Shown here piece by piece: positions 61,728-64,000 of a stretch of 64,000 bases of DNA. The position numbers and the translations under genes are program-made. Every line of letters begins with the position of its first letter. Position 1 is the first letter of the stretch. Under the pieces are notes generated by a model. That model had not been told where the DNA came from. It made no database searches and saw nothing but the letters and a program-made list of their open reading frames with translations. The DNA comes from Candidatus Kuenenia stuttgartensis. GTDB lineage: Bacteria; Pseudomonadota; Alphaproteobacteria; SMXS01. The DNA is taken from positions 1 to 64,000 of the forward strand of contig CALQFM020000009.1 of the NCBI GenBank assembly GCA_943329845.2, given 5' to 3'.

Positions 61728-63116
61728 ATGAGCACGACAGAAGCGACCCGGGCCACGCCAGGCGCCGGCAAGGCCCAGACTGAAGCTGCGCCCGAAGCGC
61801 CGAAGATCACCTATGGCCGCAACGGCGTGCCGATCACGCCCGGCGGCGTGACGGGCCACGGTTTCCGCACCTACGAAATCCATCAGCGCGAACGGCTCGG
61901 CCAGTCGACGGCCAAGATCAAGCCGGCGCAGCTTATTTCGCCGGAGTTCATCCGCAACCCCTACCCGATCCTGGACATCCTGCGCGAGAATTATCCCAGC
62001 TACCGCGACTGGCTGGAGAATTCCTACTGGATCACGCGCTATGACGACGTGACGTCGATCTTCACCGATGACGCCAATTTCGAGACCCGTCCGCGCCGCT
62101 GGTTCTACAACATCGCCGATTACGGCCGCGACCTGCGGCTTGAGCTGCCGGTGCTGTTCGCCCAGGCGAACGCTATCGACGGCAACGCCCAGGCGGTCGC
62201 CGAAGAGATCGTCGGCGACATCAGGGCAAAGGGCGGCGCCAATCTCGGCATCGACTTCGCCGCACGTTTCGCGCTGGAGCTGCTGGTCCGCCAGCTCGAC
62301 CTGCCAAAGGAAGACGCGCCGCTGTTCTGCGAACGCTACTGGCGCATGACCCACGGCTTCAACGTCGATCCGGTCGCCGAGCAGGACGGCCTCGCCGCCA
62401 TCCGCGAACTGACCGAGTATTTCCGCCCGCTCCTCGCCAAACGGCGCGCCAACCCGGGCGACGACCTTGTCTCGGCGATCGCGACGCTCGATCCCGCTGG
62501 CGGACCCGCTACGGCCGAGGATCTGGTGGTGACGCTGCTGGAAGGCGACCATGAAACACTGCATGGCGGCCTCGCCAATACCCTGTTCCTGCTGCTGACC
62601 AACGCGGACGAGTTCCAGAAGGTGAAGGAGGAGCGCCGCATGGCCAAGTTCGCCTTCCTCGAGGCGCTGCGCCACTCGGCGCCGGTGCTGTCGGCCCGCC
62701 GCTTCGCCCTGCATGAGGTCGAGCGCTTCGGCAAGCTGATCCCGGAAGGTGGCATGCTGATCTGTTCAGCCGGCGCCGCCAACCGTGACCCGCGCCAGTA
62801 CAAGGAGCCGGAGAAGTTCATCGTCGGCCGCAAGGATCTGTGCCAGCGCGAGCCGCGGGGCCAGTACCGCGCCGACGGCCTGCCCGCCGGCATCGCCTTC
62901 GGCCTCGGCAAGCCGTCGAAGCATCCGGCGGTGCCCGAGGACCGGCCGCGCTCGCTGTACGCCATTACCCGCGACACGGCGACGACCGCGCTCAACGTGC
63001 TGATCGACGGCCTGCCCGGCCTGCGGCTGAAGCCCGGCGCCAAGCCGGAGCTGCGCTCGCTGAAGCTGTGGGACACCCACACCTGCTGGGACCTGTCTGT
63101 GGAATTCGACAACTGA
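61728..63116 (+). CDS. P450-fold protein lacking the haem cysteine, cassette 2
   Basis: A 462-aa paralogue of the gene at 58765 with identical departures: FGLGKPSKHP in place of the haem loop, EGDHETLH in the I-helix, and ExxR kept (EALR). The runs RKDLCQREPRGQYRADGLPAG and KHPAVPEDRPRSLYA are shared almost without change, so this degenerate site is under selection and is not simple decay. The N-terminal 30 residues are low-complexity and differ. It is presumably an obligate partner or chaperone for the P450 before it. A terminator follows. Confidence 0.9.
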   Translation: MSTTEATRATPGAGKAQTEAAPEAPKITYGRNGVPITPGGVTGHGFRTYEIHQRERLGQSTAKIKPAQLISPEFIRNPYPILDILRENYPSYRDWLENSYWITRYDDVTSIFTDDANFETRPRRWFYNIADYGRDLRLELPVLFAQANAIDGNAQAVAEEIVGDIRAKGGANLGIDFAARFALELLVRQLDLPKEDAPLFCERYWRMTHGFNVDPVAEQDGLAAIRELTEYFRPLLAKRRANPGDDLVSAIATLDPAGGPATAEDLVVTLLEGDHETLHGGLANTLFLLLTNADEFQKVKEERRMAKFAFLEALRHSAPVLSARRFALHEVERFGKLIPEGGMLICSAGAANRDPRQYKEPEKFIVGRKDLCQREPRGQYRADGLPAGIAFGLGKPSKHPAVPEDRPRSLYAITRDTATTALNVLIDGLPGLRLKPGAKPELRSLKLWDTHTCWDLSVEFDN

Positions 63117-63140
63117 GTTTTAGCATCAGCCACAACCCGG

Positions 63141-63170
63141 AACGGCCCTCCTCGCGAGGGCCGTTTTCGA
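63141..63170 (+). terminator. intrinsic terminator of the P450 cassettes
   Basis: A 10-bp perfect stem (AACGGCCCTC at 63141-63150, GAGGGCCGTT at 63156-63165) with a 5-nt loop is followed by TTCGATTC. It lies 24 bp after the last gene stop. Confidence 0.85.
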
Positions 63171-63296
63171 TTCAGGCGGTACTGACGGATTGACCTCTCC
63201 TGCCGGTTGATGGCCTGATGCCGCGCGACGACGGCATAGGGGCCAGCGATCCGCCGGGAATGAGGCACGCATGAGTTTGAAGGCGTGCCTATCCGC

Positions 63297-63986
63297 TTAA
63301 GCCAGACACCCACCAGATATAGTGGGGTGGTTCCAGTCGCGGAACCGCTTCAGAACGCGGTTGACGTGGATCGAGGTGAGGCCAAGGGCATCGCCGATCA
63401 GCGTCTGGGTCAAGGGCAGCCTGAAGCCGGTACCGCTGCCTTCGTCGACGATCAGCGCGCGGCGATGCAGCTCCAGCAGGAAATGGGCAATGCGCTCCGC
63501 GGCATTGCGGCGCCCGTTCCGGACGATCTGCTCACGCAGCATGGCCTCTTCCTGCACGGACGCCCACCAGAGCGCCTGGGCCAGCCGGCCTGACAGGTTG
63601 AAGATGTTGAGCAAATCTTCGGCCTTGAAGGTCTTTACCGTCATGTCGGTGATGGCGGTCACGGAATGGTCCGCCTCGGCTGCGATGAACACCTGGAGAT
63701 CGAACATGTCGCCGGGCATCAGCACGTTGAGGACCTGGCGGCGGCCATCCGCGAGCAGCGTGTAGCGGATCGCCCAGCCGGCCTCTACGACGAAGCCTTA
63801 GGTTGGAGCGTCGCCTGCGACGATCAGATCGGTGCCGCGCGGCGCCTCCATGATCCTGCCCGGCATGTCCAGCAGAGGCTTGGCCATGTCGTCATCCAGA
63901 TCGCAGTAATACCGCAGTTTCTTGGGAAACTTCACCGAATGATAACCTTCTACGGGAACGCTGCCGGCATGGTGGCGCCCAGACAC
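63297..63986 (-). pseudogene. Crp/Fnr-family regulator interrupted by an in-frame stop
   Basis: Read leftwards from ATG 63986, about 62 codons give the cyclic-nucleotide-like domain start (MEAPRGTDLIVAGDAPT). TAA follows at 63798-63800. The same frame then continues without a break as GFVVEAGWAIRYTLLADGRRQV, NVLMPGDMFDL, a dimer helix and a C-terminal helix-turn-helix (LTQTLIGDALGLTSIHVNRV) to 63297. Only one codon is wrong, so it is a recent nonsense mutation or a sequencing error. The downstream part from an internal start could give a truncated protein with the DNA-binding domain. Confidence 0.8.
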
Positions 63987-64000
63987 CGTCTTTGAACGCG

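Overview
The window is GC-rich, densely coded bacterial chromosome, almost certainly from an alphaproteobacterium. Markers pointing there are a NepR-type anti-sigma factor, an Rrf2/NsrR regulator with a truncated haemoglobin, an ExbB with a long N-terminal extension, two TonB-dependent receptors, several NTF2/SnoaL-like proteins and a set of bacterial P450s. I cannot name a genus. I saw no rRNA, tRNA, CRISPR array, insertion sequence or prophage.

Left part (1-17 kb): a small zinc-ribbon gene, an orphan nepR, an S1/P1-nuclease-like gene with substituted metal ligands, a small ion channel, and a block of GFA, SDR and NTF2-like genes of probable catabolic or detoxification use. Next come a penicillin-binding carboxypeptidase with a SPOR domain, a NUDIX hydrolase, and a nitric-oxide module (truncated haemoglobin and NsrR, divergent around an NsrR-type operator). 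Then follow a DksA-like protein, a Ysc84 lipid-binding protein, metY, a second SDR and a fatty-acid desaturase.

Middle (17-36 kb): nrdAB behind a candidate NrdR box, two secreted proteins resembling the periplasmic half of ExbD/TolR, a thioesterase, an RND efflux pump with its adaptor, an MltF-like lytic transglycosylase, a TonB receptor coupled to a PhoD-type phosphatase, and a second TonB receptor with a strong terminator. At 36.7-39.2 kb lies a scarred stretch: an acetyltransferase remnant with an in-frame stop, a transglutaminase whose frame runs on into the next gene, a P450, and the C-terminal stub of a PRC-barrel protein.

Right part (39-56 kb): an AI-2E family permease, a tonB-exbB-exbD-exbD-TPR operon, an OmpR-type two-component system, a secDF fusion, uppP, tatA and a VanX-type dipeptidase. 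Then comes a tightly overlapped four-gene operon that looks like a bacillithiol-type low-molecular-weight thiol pathway: a BshA-like glycosyltransferase, a highly diverged BshC-like protein, a BshB1-like deacetylase and an ATP-grasp ligase. I do not know such a pathway from Alphaproteobacteria.

Right end (56-64 kb): a GST, a 7Fe-type ferredoxin, and two tandem copies of a two-gene cassette. Each copy pairs a normal P450 with a P450-fold partner that has lost the haem-ligating cysteine. Both cassettes have the same AGTCA-N4-TGACT dyad upstream, of the geometry used by Crp/Fnr regulators. A Crp/Fnr gene lies convergent at the edge but is cut by an in-frame stop codon. The thiol operon and the P450 pairs are the two systems most worth following.
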